Source: Pirellulales bacterium
GTDB taxonomy: Bacteria > Planctomycetota > Planctomycetia > Pirellulales > JAICIG01
Length of the DNA stretch: 64,000 nucleotides
Reading direction: 5' to 3'
Assembly: GCA_035533075.1 (NCBI GenBank)
Contig: DATLUO010000194.1
Span: 1-64,000, forward strand
Part shown: positions 41,499 to 49,868 of the stretch, in pieces
Numbering within the stretch: the stretch's first letter is position 1
Layout of the letters: each line of letters opens with the position of its first letter
Made by a program: the position numbers and the translations under genes
The notes under the pieces: model-generated
Database searches by the model: none
What the model saw: only the letters and a program-made list of their open reading frames with translations
What the model was told of the DNA's origin: nothing

Positions 41499-42650
41499 TT
41501 ACGACGGTTTCGACAATCGCTCCAACGACGCGGTCGGCCGCTCGCTTGGTGAACTCGATGCCGCAACGACCTCATTCGACCGAAAGTATTGTTGCCGCAG
41601 GGCCAGCGCCACGTTGACCAGCCCGATCAGCACCGGCACCTCGACGAGCGGGCCGATGACGGCCGCGAACGCGGCCCCCGAATCAATGCCGAATACGGCC
41701 ACCGCCACCGCGATCGCCAATTCGAAGTTGTTGCTGGCCGCGGTGAAGGAGAGGGTCGTGGTCTTCGAGTAGTCGGCCCCCAGCATCTTGCCCATCGCGA
41801 AAGACACGGCGAACATGACGACGAAATAGATCGCCAGCGGCAGTGCCACCCGCAGCACGTCGAGCGGCAGCCGAACGATCGACTCCCCTTGCAGCGAAAA
41901 CATCACCACAATCGTAAACAGCAGCGAGATCAGCGTGATTGGGCTGATGCGCGGAATGAACACCGACTCGTACCACTCGCGTCCGCGAGCGCGCACCAGC
42001 ATGAAGCGAGTAATCATCCCGGCGAGAAACGGCACGCCCAAATACACGAACACGCTTTGCGCCACGGCGCTGATGGTAATTCCAGAGAGATCGACCTCGC
42101 CAAAGTTGACACCCAACAGTGGCGGCAAGACCTTGAGAAACACGAAGGCGTAGGCCGAATAGAAGAACACCTGGAACACGGAGTTGAAGGCCACCAGGCC
42201 GGCCGCATACTTCGGGTCGCCCTCGGCCAGATCGTTCCAGACGATCACCATCGCGATGCAACGCGCCAGGCCGATCAACACCAGGCCCACCGCGTAGTCG
42301 GGCTTGTCCGGCAATAGCAGCACCGCCAGCGCGAACATCAGCACCGGCCCGATGATCCAGTTCTGCACCAGCGACAGTCCCAGCACGCGCGTGTTGCGAA
42401 ACACTTCGCCGAGTTTCTCATAGCGGACCTTCGCCAGCGGCGGGTACATCATCAGAATCAGGCCGACCGCAATCGGGATGGACGTCGTTCCCACCGCCAA
42501 CTGCGTGACGCCGTTGACCAGGCCCGGCGCGAAGTTGCCCAGGGCCACTCCCGCCAACATGGCCAGAGCGATCCACAGCGTCAGGAACCGGTCGAGCCAC
42601 GAGAGGCGCGGCGGGCGGTCACAGGCGCACGAGGGGGTCATTTCGAACAC
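41499..42650 (-). CDS. acr3: Arsenite efflux permease, Acr3 type
   Basis: A 383-residue membrane protein with about ten helices that expels As(OH)3. The family block [20 protein letters not shown] has the conserved Cys needed for transport, with [20 protein letters not shown] next and [20 protein letters not shown] in the second half (the Acr3 motif with Thr, Ser and Asn-Asn). A short Cys-bearing N-tail (SCACDRPP) precedes the first helix. It lies between the reductase gene and the putative outer-membrane gene; 240 bp of repeats separate it from the reductase gene. An ArsA is encoded in the other unit. Confidence 0.93.
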   Translation of the reverse strand: MFEMTPSCACDRPPRLSWLDRFLTLWIALAMLAGVALGNFAPGLVNGVTQLAVGTTSIPIAVGLILMMYPPLAKVRYEKLGEVFRNTRVLGLSLVQNWIIGPVLMFALAVLLLPDKPDYAVGLVLIGLARCIAMVIVWNDLAEGDPKYAAGLVAFNSVFQVFFYSAYAFVFLKVLPPLLGVNFGEVDLSGITISAVAQSVFVYLGVPFLAGMITRFMLVRARGREWYESVFIPRISPITLISLLFTIVVMFSLQGESIVRLPLDVLRVALPLAIYFVVMFAVSFAMGKMLGADYSKTTTLSFTAASNNFELAIAVAVAVFGIDSGAAFAAVIGPLVEVPVLIGLVNVALALRQQYFRSNEVVAASSSPSERPTASLERLSKPS

Positions 42651-42673
42651 TTCCTTTCTCTCGATGTTTCTCT

Positions 42674-42712
42674 GTAGGGTGGGACCAGCGAGCTTGCGAG
42701 CGCCGGCCCACC
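42674..42712. repeat. Dispersed 39-bp hairpin, copy 2
   Basis: GTAGGGTGGGACCAGCGAGC then TTGCGAGCGCCGGCCCACC. The opposite-facing copy 3 lies at 42855-42894, and the heptamer array fills the space between them. Confidence 0.85.
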
Positions 42713-42715
42713 GTC

Positions 42716-42817
42716 ACAGGGTTCAGGGTTCAGGGTTCAGGGTTCAGGGTTCGGGGTTCAGGGTTCAGGGTTCAGGGTTCGGGGTTCAGGGTTCAGGGTT
42801 CGGGGTTCAGGGTTCAG
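42716..42817. repeat. GGTTCAG heptamer tandem array
   Basis: About fourteen head-to-tail copies of GGTTCAG, with interspersed GGTTCGG variants. A shorter array of the same unit is at about 51993-52030, and a reversed one at about 22790-22820. Unique, non-palindromic spacers are absent, so it is not a CRISPR. Confidence 0.9.
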
Positions 42818-42854
42818 AAATACTTGAGTTGACCTTTGCCTGGCGCCTAATCTT

Positions 42855-42894
42855 GGTGGACCGGCGCTCGCAAAGCTCGCTGGTCCCACCCTAC
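42855..42894. repeat. Dispersed 39-bp hairpin, copy 3
   Basis: Reverse orientation to copy 2 (GGTGGACCGGCGCTCGCAAA...CCCACCCTAC), with one extra A. Its end overlaps the stop region of the arsenate-reductase gene. Confidence 0.85.
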
Positions 42895-43928
42895 TTGCCA
42901 ACTTGCCGTTCCAATTGCCGTCGCGCTTTGAGCATCACGGCGAGCATGAGCCGGCCCAGGTCGTCGCGCCGTTCCGCGTATTTCGCGGCCTCATATTCGC
43001 TGTCGTCGTAGGCTTTGGGGTCGAGGTAGGGCATCGAGATGCGCCGCGACGCGCCTTTGACCAACGGGCATTCCGCGTCGGCTTGCGTGCAGACCATCAC
43101 GGCCGCGAAGCCGCTCTGTGGGTTGGCGGAATGGCCGTAGTGCTTGGAGAATTCGATGGTTTCCATGGTCGAGGTTGCGTCGCTCGACGCTTCACCCCAG
43201 CGCACCACGTAGCTTGGATTCGGCGACCCCTCCGCGCCTCGCTCGGCCTCCTCGCCGGTCGGCTCAATCTCGACGCCGATCGCCCGCAACGCGATGATCG
43301 TCCGCGGGTTAAAGGCACTCGGCGCCGTGCCGCCGCTGTAACAGTGGACCTGCGGCAACCCCCAGTAAGCGGCCGCCGCGTTGCCCATCGTGGCTCCCAG
43401 GATGCTGCGGCGGGAGTTGCCCGTGCAAACGAAGAGGATCGCCAGCGGCCTGCCGGGCTGGTAGTTGGCCGCGATCCACTCCGCCAGCTTCTCGCCGGCC
43501 GCGAGATGTGCGGCGTCGATCCGTTCGAAGGAGGTTGTCAAAGCGTCGAGGTGAGCCGCGACGCGGGGCAACAGCCGGCGGCGCGTCTTCGGCGCTTGCG
43601 AGTCGAGCGCTTGACGCATTTCGGAGGCTTGCAAACGGTCGTCGGCGCCGGCCAGCGTGTGGTAGGTTTTCGCATCCATCAGGTTGTTCTCAATTGCCCG
43701 GTTGGTGATCGTCCCGTCTTTGGCCAGCGCGGCCGTAAGCAGCGCCTTCGTCCGCTCGTCGTGCCTGGGATCGGCGGCTTCCGCGGTACCAAACCGCTGC
43801 ACCGTCCAAAGTGCCCGAACGAAGGCGCCGGCGTCTCGCTTTTCATCTCGTTCAACGGCCAAGCAGACCGCCGCCGCCGCAATCAGCCCAAACACGCCAA
43901 ACCAACAGCAGACCCTGATGATCGTCAC
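42891..43928 (-). CDS. Arsenate reductase-like protein with membrane anchor and N-terminal domain
   Basis: A 345-residue two-part protein. The C-terminal part is a low-molecular-weight phosphatase-type arsenate reductase: Cys168-TGNSR-Arg174 (CX5R) and the resolving pair in VCTQADAECP (Cys-x6-Cys), as in thioredoxin-coupled ArsC. The N-terminal about 155 residues start with a hydrophobic segment (VCCWFGVFGLIAAAAVCLAV) and are otherwise helical and of unknown role. If the segment is a signal or anchor, reduction would occur outside the cytoplasm, which is odd for ArsC. It lies between arsR2 and acr3. The reductase Cys triad is complete. Confidence 0.82.
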   Translation of the reverse strand: MTIIRVCCWFGVFGLIAAAAVCLAVERDEKRDAGAFVRALWTVQRFGTAEAADPRHDERTKALLTAALAKDGTITNRAIENNLMDAKTYHTLAGADDRLQASEMRQALDSQAPKTRRRLLPRVAAHLDALTTSFERIDAAHLAAGEKLAEWIAANYQPGRPLAILFVCTGNSRRSILGATMGNAAAAYWGLPQVHCYSGGTAPSAFNPRTIIALRAIGVEIEPTGEEAERGAEGSPNPSYVVRWGEASSDATSTMETIEFSKHYGHSANPQSGFAAVMVCTQADAECPLVKGASRRISMPYLDPKAYDDSEYEAAKYAERRDDLGRLMLAVMLKARRQLERQVGK

Positions 43929-44001
43929 GATGCCTCTCCGCGCGTTACGTTACATATCTGCCTAAACATATATATCTGTCGAAAAAAACAGCGCCAGGCC
44001 G

Positions 44002-44367
44002 TTAGCGTTCATCGCCGCACGGTGCGACCCTTTTCAACCGCTCGCGGTCGCGGCGTAGCTCTTGCATATCGGTCAAACAGGTGTGGAGGCAAACCATGAT
44101 GCCGCGATGGAGATTGGTTTTTGCCTTCGCCAACCGGTAATGCACCCACAGACCTTCCTTGCGGCCCGTGACCAGCCCACGTTTGCGAAGATACGCCAGG
44201 TGCCTGGATACGGTCGGCTGGGGCAGTTCCAAAGCTTCGTGGATATGGCAGACGCAAACTTCGTCGGCTTCCAAGAGCAGGTGCAAAATGCGCAGCCGCA
44301 CCGGATCGGCCAAGGCCTTGAGCAGTTGGCTGGACGCCTTCAGGGAATCGGTAGCGACGGCTGGCAT
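44002..44367 (-). CDS. arsR: ArsR/SmtB-family repressor, second copy
   Basis: A 121-residue winged-helix repressor. DEVCVCHIHEAL (Cys-x-Cys) precedes the recognition helix LPQPTVSRHLAYLRKRGL; the wing is GRKEGLWVHYRL. A C-terminal extension has two further Cys (MVCLHTCLTDM), which may add to the metalloid site. It is the first gene of the leftward ars operon. Upstream (about 44375-44395) an AT-rich tract lies in otherwise GC-rich DNA and may hold promoter and operator. It differs clearly from the arsR at 31699, so the two units may respond separately. Confidence 0.92.
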   Translation of the reverse strand: MPAVATDSLKASSQLLKALADPVRLRILHLLLEADEVCVCHIHEALELPQPTVSRHLAYLRKRGLVTGRKEGLWVHYRLAKAKTNLHRGIMVCLHTCLTDMQELRRDRERLKRVAPCGDER

Positions 44368-44403
44368 GCGTTTGACCGAATATAGTGTCGGCCAGCGGAG
44401 GCG

Positions 44404-44550
44404 TCAAGTGGGGCATGGCTTCTCCGGCAAATTATCGTACTCGTCCCAGTCCTCGTGCTTGACTCTCTCCCACGCCAGGGCCGCAAGCTCTTCCCTTGTC
44501 CAGCGCGGCTGGGCCGCCGGGTGAGCTGCTGCGAATCCCGTGGCGGCCAC
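44404..44550 (-). CDS. Very small protein (48 aa), possibly gene 3' remnant
   Basis: A GTG-started frame reads VAATGFAAAHPAAQ, then RWTREELAALAWERVKHEDW and DEYDNLPEKPCPT. The second part looks like a natural amphipathic helix with an acidic Trp/Tyr tail. It lies 52 bp after the small gene at 44603-44815 on the same strand and could be its partner, or the tail of a degraded gene. Coding nature is inferred from composition only. Confidence 0.35.
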   Translation of the reverse strand: MAATGFAAAHPAAQPRWTREELAALAWERVKHEDWDEYDNLPEKPCPT

Positions 44551-44602
44551 CGGTCAGCGGCCAAGTCTGCGACTGGAAGCCGCCAATGTGTGCAGAAATC
44601 GG

Positions 44603-44815
44603 CTACTGCTCGGACCGACTACGTTCCCTGGCGAGGCGAACCAGCGTTTCCGCATCCCAGTTGGGCAGGATTTGATCGCGTTCCTTGGTATAGTCGCGCG
44701 GGCTGACTTCATACTGCTGAAGAAAGCGAACAGCATTGACCCAGCCAAGAGAAGCCACCAACACTTCGAACCCGCGCTGGCGGAGCTCCACCGGACTGGT
44801 GATGATCGGGGTCAT
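44603..44815 (-). CDS. Small hypothetical protein, antitoxin-like size
   Basis: A 70-residue protein, MTPIITSPVELRQRGFEVLV, ASLGWVNAVRFLQQYEVSP, RDYTKERDQILPNWDAETLV, RLARERSRSEQ. It appears to be a single helical domain. ATG 44815 is coupled to a 21-codon frame just upstream (44877-44812), whose stop overlaps its start. I recall similar orphan proteins near toxin-like genes, but have no certain family. Confidence 0.5.
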   Translation of the reverse strand: MTPIITSPVELRQRGFEVLVASLGWVNAVRFLQQYEVSPRDYTKERDQILPNWDAETLVRLARERSRSEQ

Positions 44816-44877
44816 GGCAACACCTCGCGGGCAAGATTCACGGGATTGACGACACGAACCTTCAAATCGAACATCAT
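44812..44877 (-). CDS. 21-codon frame coupled to the next small gene
   Basis: Reads MMFDLKVRVVNPVNLAREVL plus a final P and ends in a TGA that overlaps the ATG of the 70-residue gene (the bases run ATGA). It may be a leader peptide that couples translation, or the remnant of a longer gene. Very short; coding not certain. Confidence 0.3.
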   Translation of the reverse strand: MMFDLKVRVVNPVNLAREVLP

Positions 44878-44887
44878 CCTCTCGACT

Positions 44888-47800
44888 CTACATTTGCCCT
44901 GCCGCTGTGCGCCGCTTCTCTTCTTGCAGTCTCAACCACCGCCCGCGGCGGACCCAATAGAACCGCACGGGCAAGAACAGGTCAACCACTTCGTCGGAAA
45001 TCAGCAGCCCGCCCAGCACCGGCAAGGCCATCGGCGCCAGGATCTCGCCGCCCACACCTTTGGCAAACACCATCGGAAAGATGGCGATGATCGCCACGCC
45101 TTCCGTCAACAGCTTGGGCCGCAGCCGGTGCACCGCGCCTTCGATCACCGCCTGACGCAATTCGGCCAACGACTCGATATTTTCCAGCCCGCCGCGCTTT
45201 TCGATCGCTTCGCGCAGATAGACCAGCATGATGATGCCCGTCTCGGTGGCCATGCCGAAACAGGCGATGAAGCCCACCCACACCGCCACGCTGAAATCCA
45301 TCGGCGGCGCGTCCCAGCCCTGCACGATCTTGGGGAACAGGTACATGAAGAACGCCCCGCCGGCCAAGGCTTCGGGCACGGCCAGCATCATCAGGATGGC
45401 GTCCATCAGGTCGTTGTAGGTCAGATAGAGAATCACGAAGATCAGCACGATCACCACCGGGAACACCACCCGCAGCGTCTTGGCCGCCCGCACCTGGTGC
45501 TCGAACTCGCCGCTCCATTCGATGTGGACGCCTTCGGGCAGCTTGACCTTCTGGGCGACCACGCGCTGCGCCTCGTCGACAAAGCCCACCACGTCGCGGC
45601 CGCGCACCATGAGCGTCACGTAGTTCAAGAGTTGGCTGTTTTCACTTTTGATCATGGCCGGCCCGCCGGCCACGCGCACGTCGGCTACGGCGCTCAGCGG
45701 GATCAATGGCTTGCCGCGGGCGGCATGTCCCGGCGAGGCCGCGTGCCCGGCGCTCTGGCCCGTGGTGTTCATCGCCTCGCCCGTGGAACCGGCAGTTGAC
45801 GCCATCGACGAGCCGCCGCCGGTGGCCATGCTGCCCGGACTGACCAGCAAACGCCGCACGCTCTCTTCGTCCTCGCGTTCGCTGCGCGCATAACGGATGC
45901 GCACGGGGAAGCGGTCGCGGGCCTCGACGGTATAAGTGATGGCCTTGCCCGCCAGGGCCACTTCAATCTCGTTCTCGATGTCTTCCACCGAGATGCCGTA
46001 GCGGGCGGCGTTCTCGCGGTCGATGTCGATCTCCAGGTAACCCTTGCCCATGAACGGAGCGGCGATCACGTCGCGGGCGCCGTTGATGGGCTTGAGCGCC
46101 GCCTCCACCTCCTTGCACACGCGATCGATGGTGTCGAGATCGGGCCCAAATACCTTGACGCCGATGTCGGTGCGCACGCCGGTCGAGAGCATTTCGATGC
46201 GGTTGATGATCGGCTGCGTGAAGATGTTGCTCCAGCCGGGCACCTGCAGCACGCGGCCCATTTCGTCGTCGACCAGGTCGCCCTTGGGACCGGTCTGCCG
46301 CGGCCAGAAGAAGACCCGCTGCTTGAAGTCGCTCTCCAGTTGCTCGCGCAAGGCGACGAAGGGCCGCAGCGCGCCGGCGTCGAACGGTTTGCCAAGTTGG
46401 TCGTCGAGCGACGCCGTGGCGAATTTTTCCGCTTCGGCCGCGTGCGCGGCCCCGGCAAGCTGTCCGACGTTCTTCGCGGCCTTGACGGTTTCTTCCAGGG
46501 CGTACCAGCAAAACTCGCGGACGCCTTCGTCGAACAGTTCCCAATTGACGTGCTTCACGCGGTCGCGCCACAGATCCATGCGCCGGTGCTCGACCGCGGC
46601 CAGCAGCTCGCCGGCGAACGTGCGATGCTCGCCGCCCAGCGCCTCGGCCACCGCGTTGGCCAGCGTGCGAAACCGAGAGTCGTGGAGCTCCAAAGCTTCG
46701 GCCTCGTCGTCGATCAGGCCACGTTCTTTGAGCGATCGTGCGACATCCTGGCTCAACTGCGTCACGTCTTCCAGCGACGGGTTCTTGGCCAGCCAGTGGC
46801 CATACTTGGTGGTCAGCTCATCGACCAAGGGGTCGCCTTCCGACGCGCCTCCGTCTGCCACCAGCTTTAGCTGGTGGTAGCCAGGTCCGTCAACTTGGCC
46901 GGAGCCGGCTTTAGCCGGGCTTCTCGACCGTGTGCCGGTCGTCGTGGCCGGTGAACTGGGCGACGGGGTAGGAAGCCCGGCCAAAGCCGGCTCAAGGGAA
47001 ACCTTCTTGTCCCCCGAACCACCAGCTAAAGCTGGTGGCAAATGGGAGCCTCCCTCGGCTTTCTTGTGCTCCATTTCCGCACCGGTCTGCCGCAATGTTT
47101 CGTTCACAGCGAAGCGCGTCAGTTCGCGCTTCAGATCGCTTTCCATCTCTTCATACCGCAGCAAGGCCAAGTCACGCAGCGTTTCGTCGAACCGCTCCAG
47201 CGCCTTTTGCGTGGCGTCGTTCACCAGATTGTTCCGATCGTCACCGGTCGTCGCGGTCAGATAGCCTTGCTTTTCCAACGCCGCGAGTTCGACTTCGACT
47301 TGCGCACGAGCATCGTTGAACTTCAGCACGCGCTTGGGCCACAGCTCACGTGGACGGAAGTTGACGAACGTCTCGACCATATCCAGCGGCGAGGGGTCGG
47401 TCGGCGTGTTTGCCCGGCCCGCCTTGCCGATCACCGACTCGACCTCGGGGAAACCACGCAAGAGCGCATCGCGGGCCTTCAGATCGTCGCCCGATTGCGT
47501 CACGCTGGCCCGCGGCACCGTGATCGGCATGTCGAGCGTCGTGCCTTCGTCGAGGGCGGGCATGAACGCCACGCCGATCTTGGGAAACTTGTAGGCCCAA
47601 AGGCCGATCAAAATCAGGCTGGTCAAGGTGGTGGTTTGCCAAAGCAGTCGGCGCTGTGTGCGAAAGGCAATCCAGAACAGCGCCAGCACCGGCACGCCGG
47701 CGCAAGCGACAATGAACCACGCCAGCCATTCGACCGGATTGATGCGTCCCATAAGCACTAGCGGCACGGTGAACGCGCTGAACGCGGAACCCATCCAATT

Positions 47801-49672
47801 TCCCGCCCAGACAACTCCGCCCGCCAGGGCCATCAGCGCGACGGCGATCAATACCAGTCCACAATCTCCCCAAAACGCTTTGAAGTCGGGGCCGTGCTTG
47901 CCGGTGATGGACATCACGGTCAACGACGTCACCAGGAAGAAAACTCCCAGAAACGTCTGCCGCCAGGCGATTTCGCTCGCCCCCTGCCCGATGATGGCCT
48001 GCAAGGGAAACATGCCCGCCGCCAAAATCAACAGCACGGCGAACATCCACATCACCAGGTTCCGCCGCGGCAAGGCCCACGTCAGCAGCGGCTTGTAGAT
48101 GTTGATGAAGCTGCGGACGATCCAGTTCTCTTCCTCGCTCCGCAACCGCCCCTTGATGAACGTGGGAATCAAGGCCGGCACCAGCGTGATCGAAATCAAG
48201 GCCACACCGAACAGGGCGAAGCTCTTGGTGAACGCCAGCGGGTGAAAATACTTCCCTTCCCGCCCGCTGAGCATGAACACGGGAATGAACGAAATCAGCA
48301 TGATCATCACCGAGAAGAAAATCGGCCGGCCCACCGTGCGGCAGGCGGGGATCACCAGCTCGCGGATGTCGCCCGTCACCCGGCGGTCGCCAAAATGCTC
48401 CTTCAGCGCGTGCGTGGCGTTCTCGACCATCACGATCGCCTGGTCGACCAGGATGCCGATCGAAATCGTGATGCCGGCCAGCGACATGATGTTGGCCTGG
48501 ATGTCGATGATGCCCAGCATGCGCAACAGCCACATCGTCAGGAACGAAAACAGCACCGCCAACGGCAGCGTGATGCAAATCACGAACACGCTGCGGAGGT
48601 GCGAGAGGATCAGCAGGATGGCGACCGAGGCGATCAGCATCTCGTGCCACATCACTTCGCTGAGCGTGTGAATGGCGCCGTGAATCAGCCGCGTGCGGTC
48701 GTAGGCCGGCACGATGTGAACGCCTTCGGGCAAGCCCGGCTGAATTTCCTGAATCTTCTGCTTGACCCGCTCGGTCACTTCCAACGGGTTTTCTTCGTGC
48801 CGCATCAGCACCACGCCGCCCACCACGTCGTTGCCGTCCTTTTCATACACGCTGCGGCGGAACTGCGTGCCAAGTTGCACTTTGGCGATGGTCTTGACGT
48901 AGATCGGAACGCGGTTGACCTCCTTGATGACGGTGTTTTCGATGTCGGCTTTGTCTTTGATCCAGCCCAGGCCGCGGACGATGTACTCGGCGTTGTTCTT
49001 TTGCACCACTCCGCCGCCGGCCGGCATGTTGCTCTTCGAGACCGCCGCATACAGCTCGCCCAGGGTGATGCCGTAGGCCCGCAGGGCTTCGGGCCGCACG
49101 TCGATCTGATATTCCAGCGGCGTGCCGCCCACGTCGGCCACGTCGGCCGCGCCCGCCGCCGCGTTGAGCTGCGGGGCGATGTAGAACTTGTTGAGCGCCC
49201 AGAGCCGGCCCGAGTCGACCGGGTTCGAGGGACTGTCTTCCACCGTATACCAGAAAATCTGCCCCAAGGCCGTGGCATCGGGCGCCATGTAAGGCAGCAC
49301 GCCCGGCGGCAGGAAGTTGGCGGCTTCGGCCAGCTTTTCGGTGACGCGCTGCCGGGCGAAGTAAAAGTCGATGTCGTCCTCGAAGATCAGCGTGATCATC
49401 GAGAAGTTGAACTCGCTGCTGGAGCGCACGGCGCGCATGCCGGCCAGCCCTTTCAGCTTGAGCGAGAGGGGATAGGTCACCTGGTCTTCAATTTCCCAGG
49501 GGCTGCGGCCCATCCAATCGGTGAACACGATGACCTGGTTTTCGCTCAGGTCGGGGATGGCGTCGACCGGCGTATGGAGCATGGCATAGACGCCCGCCAC
49601 CGTCAGCGCGGCGCCGAGAATCAGCACCAGGAAGCGGTTGCGGATCGAGGCTTCGATGATGCGTTCAATCAT
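44888..49672 (-). CDS. cusA: Oversized CusA/CzcA-type RND metal efflux pump
   Basis: A 1594-residue inner-membrane proton-driven metal pump; typical relatives have about 1040 residues. The N-terminal half is standard (LLHTPVDAIPDLSENQVIVF; the TM4-type GILVDQAIVMVENATHALKE). Later come PALDEGTTLDMPITVP and, after a long insert, NIFTQPIINRIEMLSTGVRT. Extra parts: added membrane helices at about 590-690; a mostly helical insert of about 360 residues (about 47330-46240), in which hairpin repeats encode roughly 877-940; and a Ser/Gly/His-rich loop (about 1285-1325). The core is intact. cusB lies upstream on the same strand. Substrate Cu/Ag or Zn/Co/Cd is not decided. Confidence 0.9.
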   Translation of the reverse strand: MIERIIEASIRNRFLVLILGAALTVAGVYAMLHTPVDAIPDLSENQVIVFTDWMGRSPWEIEDQVTYPLSLKLKGLAGMRAVRSSSEFNFSMITLIFEDDIDFYFARQRVTEKLAEAANFLPPGVLPYMAPDATALGQIFWYTVEDSPSNPVDSGRLWALNKFYIAPQLNAAAGAADVADVGGTPLEYQIDVRPEALRAYGITLGELYAAVSKSNMPAGGGVVQKNNAEYIVRGLGWIKDKADIENTVIKEVNRVPIYVKTIAKVQLGTQFRRSVYEKDGNDVVGGVVLMRHEENPLEVTERVKQKIQEIQPGLPEGVHIVPAYDRTRLIHGAIHTLSEVMWHEMLIASVAILLILSHLRSVFVICITLPLAVLFSFLTMWLLRMLGIIDIQANIMSLAGITISIGILVDQAIVMVENATHALKEHFGDRRVTGDIRELVIPACRTVGRPIFFSVMIMLISFIPVFMLSGREGKYFHPLAFTKSFALFGVALISITLVPALIPTFIKGRLRSEEENWIVRSFINIYKPLLTWALPRRNLVMWMFAVLLILAAGMFPLQAIIGQGASEIAWRQTFLGVFFLVTSLTVMSITGKHGPDFKAFWGDCGLVLIAVALMALAGGVVWAGNWMGSAFSAFTVPLVLMGRINPVEWLAWFIVACAGVPVLALFWIAFRTQRRLLWQTTTLTSLILIGLWAYKFPKIGVAFMPALDEGTTLDMPITVPRASVTQSGDDLKARDALLRGFPEVESVIGKAGRANTPTDPSPLDMVETFVNFRPRELWPKRVLKFNDARAQVEVELAALEKQGYLTATTGDDRNNLVNDATQKALERFDETLRDLALLRYEEMESDLKRELTRFAVNETLRQTGAEMEHKKAEGGSHLPPALAGGSGDKKVSLEPALAGLPTPSPSSPATTTGTRSRSPAKAGSGQVDGPGYHQLKLVADGGASEGDPLVDELTTKYGHWLAKNPSLEDVTQLSQDVARSLKERGLIDDEAEALELHDSRFRTLANAVAEALGGEHRTFAGELLAAVEHRRMDLWRDRVKHVNWELFDEGVREFCWYALEETVKAAKNVGQLAGAAHAAEAEKFATASLDDQLGKPFDAGALRPFVALREQLESDFKQRVFFWPRQTGPKGDLVDDEMGRVLQVPGWSNIFTQPIINRIEMLSTGVRTDIGVKVFGPDLDTIDRVCKEVEAALKPINGARDVIAAPFMGKGYLEIDIDRENAARYGISVEDIENEIEVALAGKAITYTVEARDRFPVRIRYARSEREDEESVRRLLVSPGSMATGGGSSMASTAGSTGEAMNTTGQSAGHAASPGHAARGKPLIPLSAVADVRVAGGPAMIKSENSQLLNYVTLMVRGRDVVGFVDEAQRVVAQKVKLPEGVHIEWSGEFEHQVRAAKTLRVVFPVVIVLIFVILYLTYNDLMDAILMMLAVPEALAGGAFFMYLFPKIVQGWDAPPMDFSVAVWVGFIACFGMATETGIIMLVYLREAIEKRGGLENIESLAELRQAVIEGAVHRLRPKLLTEGVAIIAIFPMVFAKGVGGEILAPMALPVLGGLLISDEVVDLFLPVRFYWVRRGRWLRLQEEKRRTAAGQM
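46858..47041. repeat. Hairpin repeats inserted in frame inside cusA
   Basis: Four hairpins: CCACCAGCTTTAGCTGGTGG at 46858-46877, a GCCGGCTTTAGCCGG type at about 46910-46922, GCCCGGCCAAAGCCGGCTC at about 46974-46992, and CCACCAGCTAAAGCTGGTGG at about 47020-47040. They read in frame as ALAGG, EPALAGLP, SPAKAGSG and HQLKLVAD. They are the same two kinds, in alternation, as the intergenic array at 7914-8163. Confidence 0.88.
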
Positions 49673-49868
49673 GGGAGGGTTTCATCGGTGGCGGAAAAGG
49701 AACGGTCAAGATTAACGGCCACGGATGGAACACGGATAAAGAATGAAAGGGGACGGCCTGGAGGTAAACATTCGTCAAGGATCGAACCAGCACACTCCTT
49801 AGTTTGTGGCGTGGCGACGGTCATCGTCTGGCACGGCCCAGCGACATTCTTTGTTTTTAATCCGTGTT

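Noticed and set aside
42716-42817. Tandem repeats as a CRISPR array
   Set aside because: Units are 7 bp, head to tail, without unique spacers; there are no cas genes nearby.
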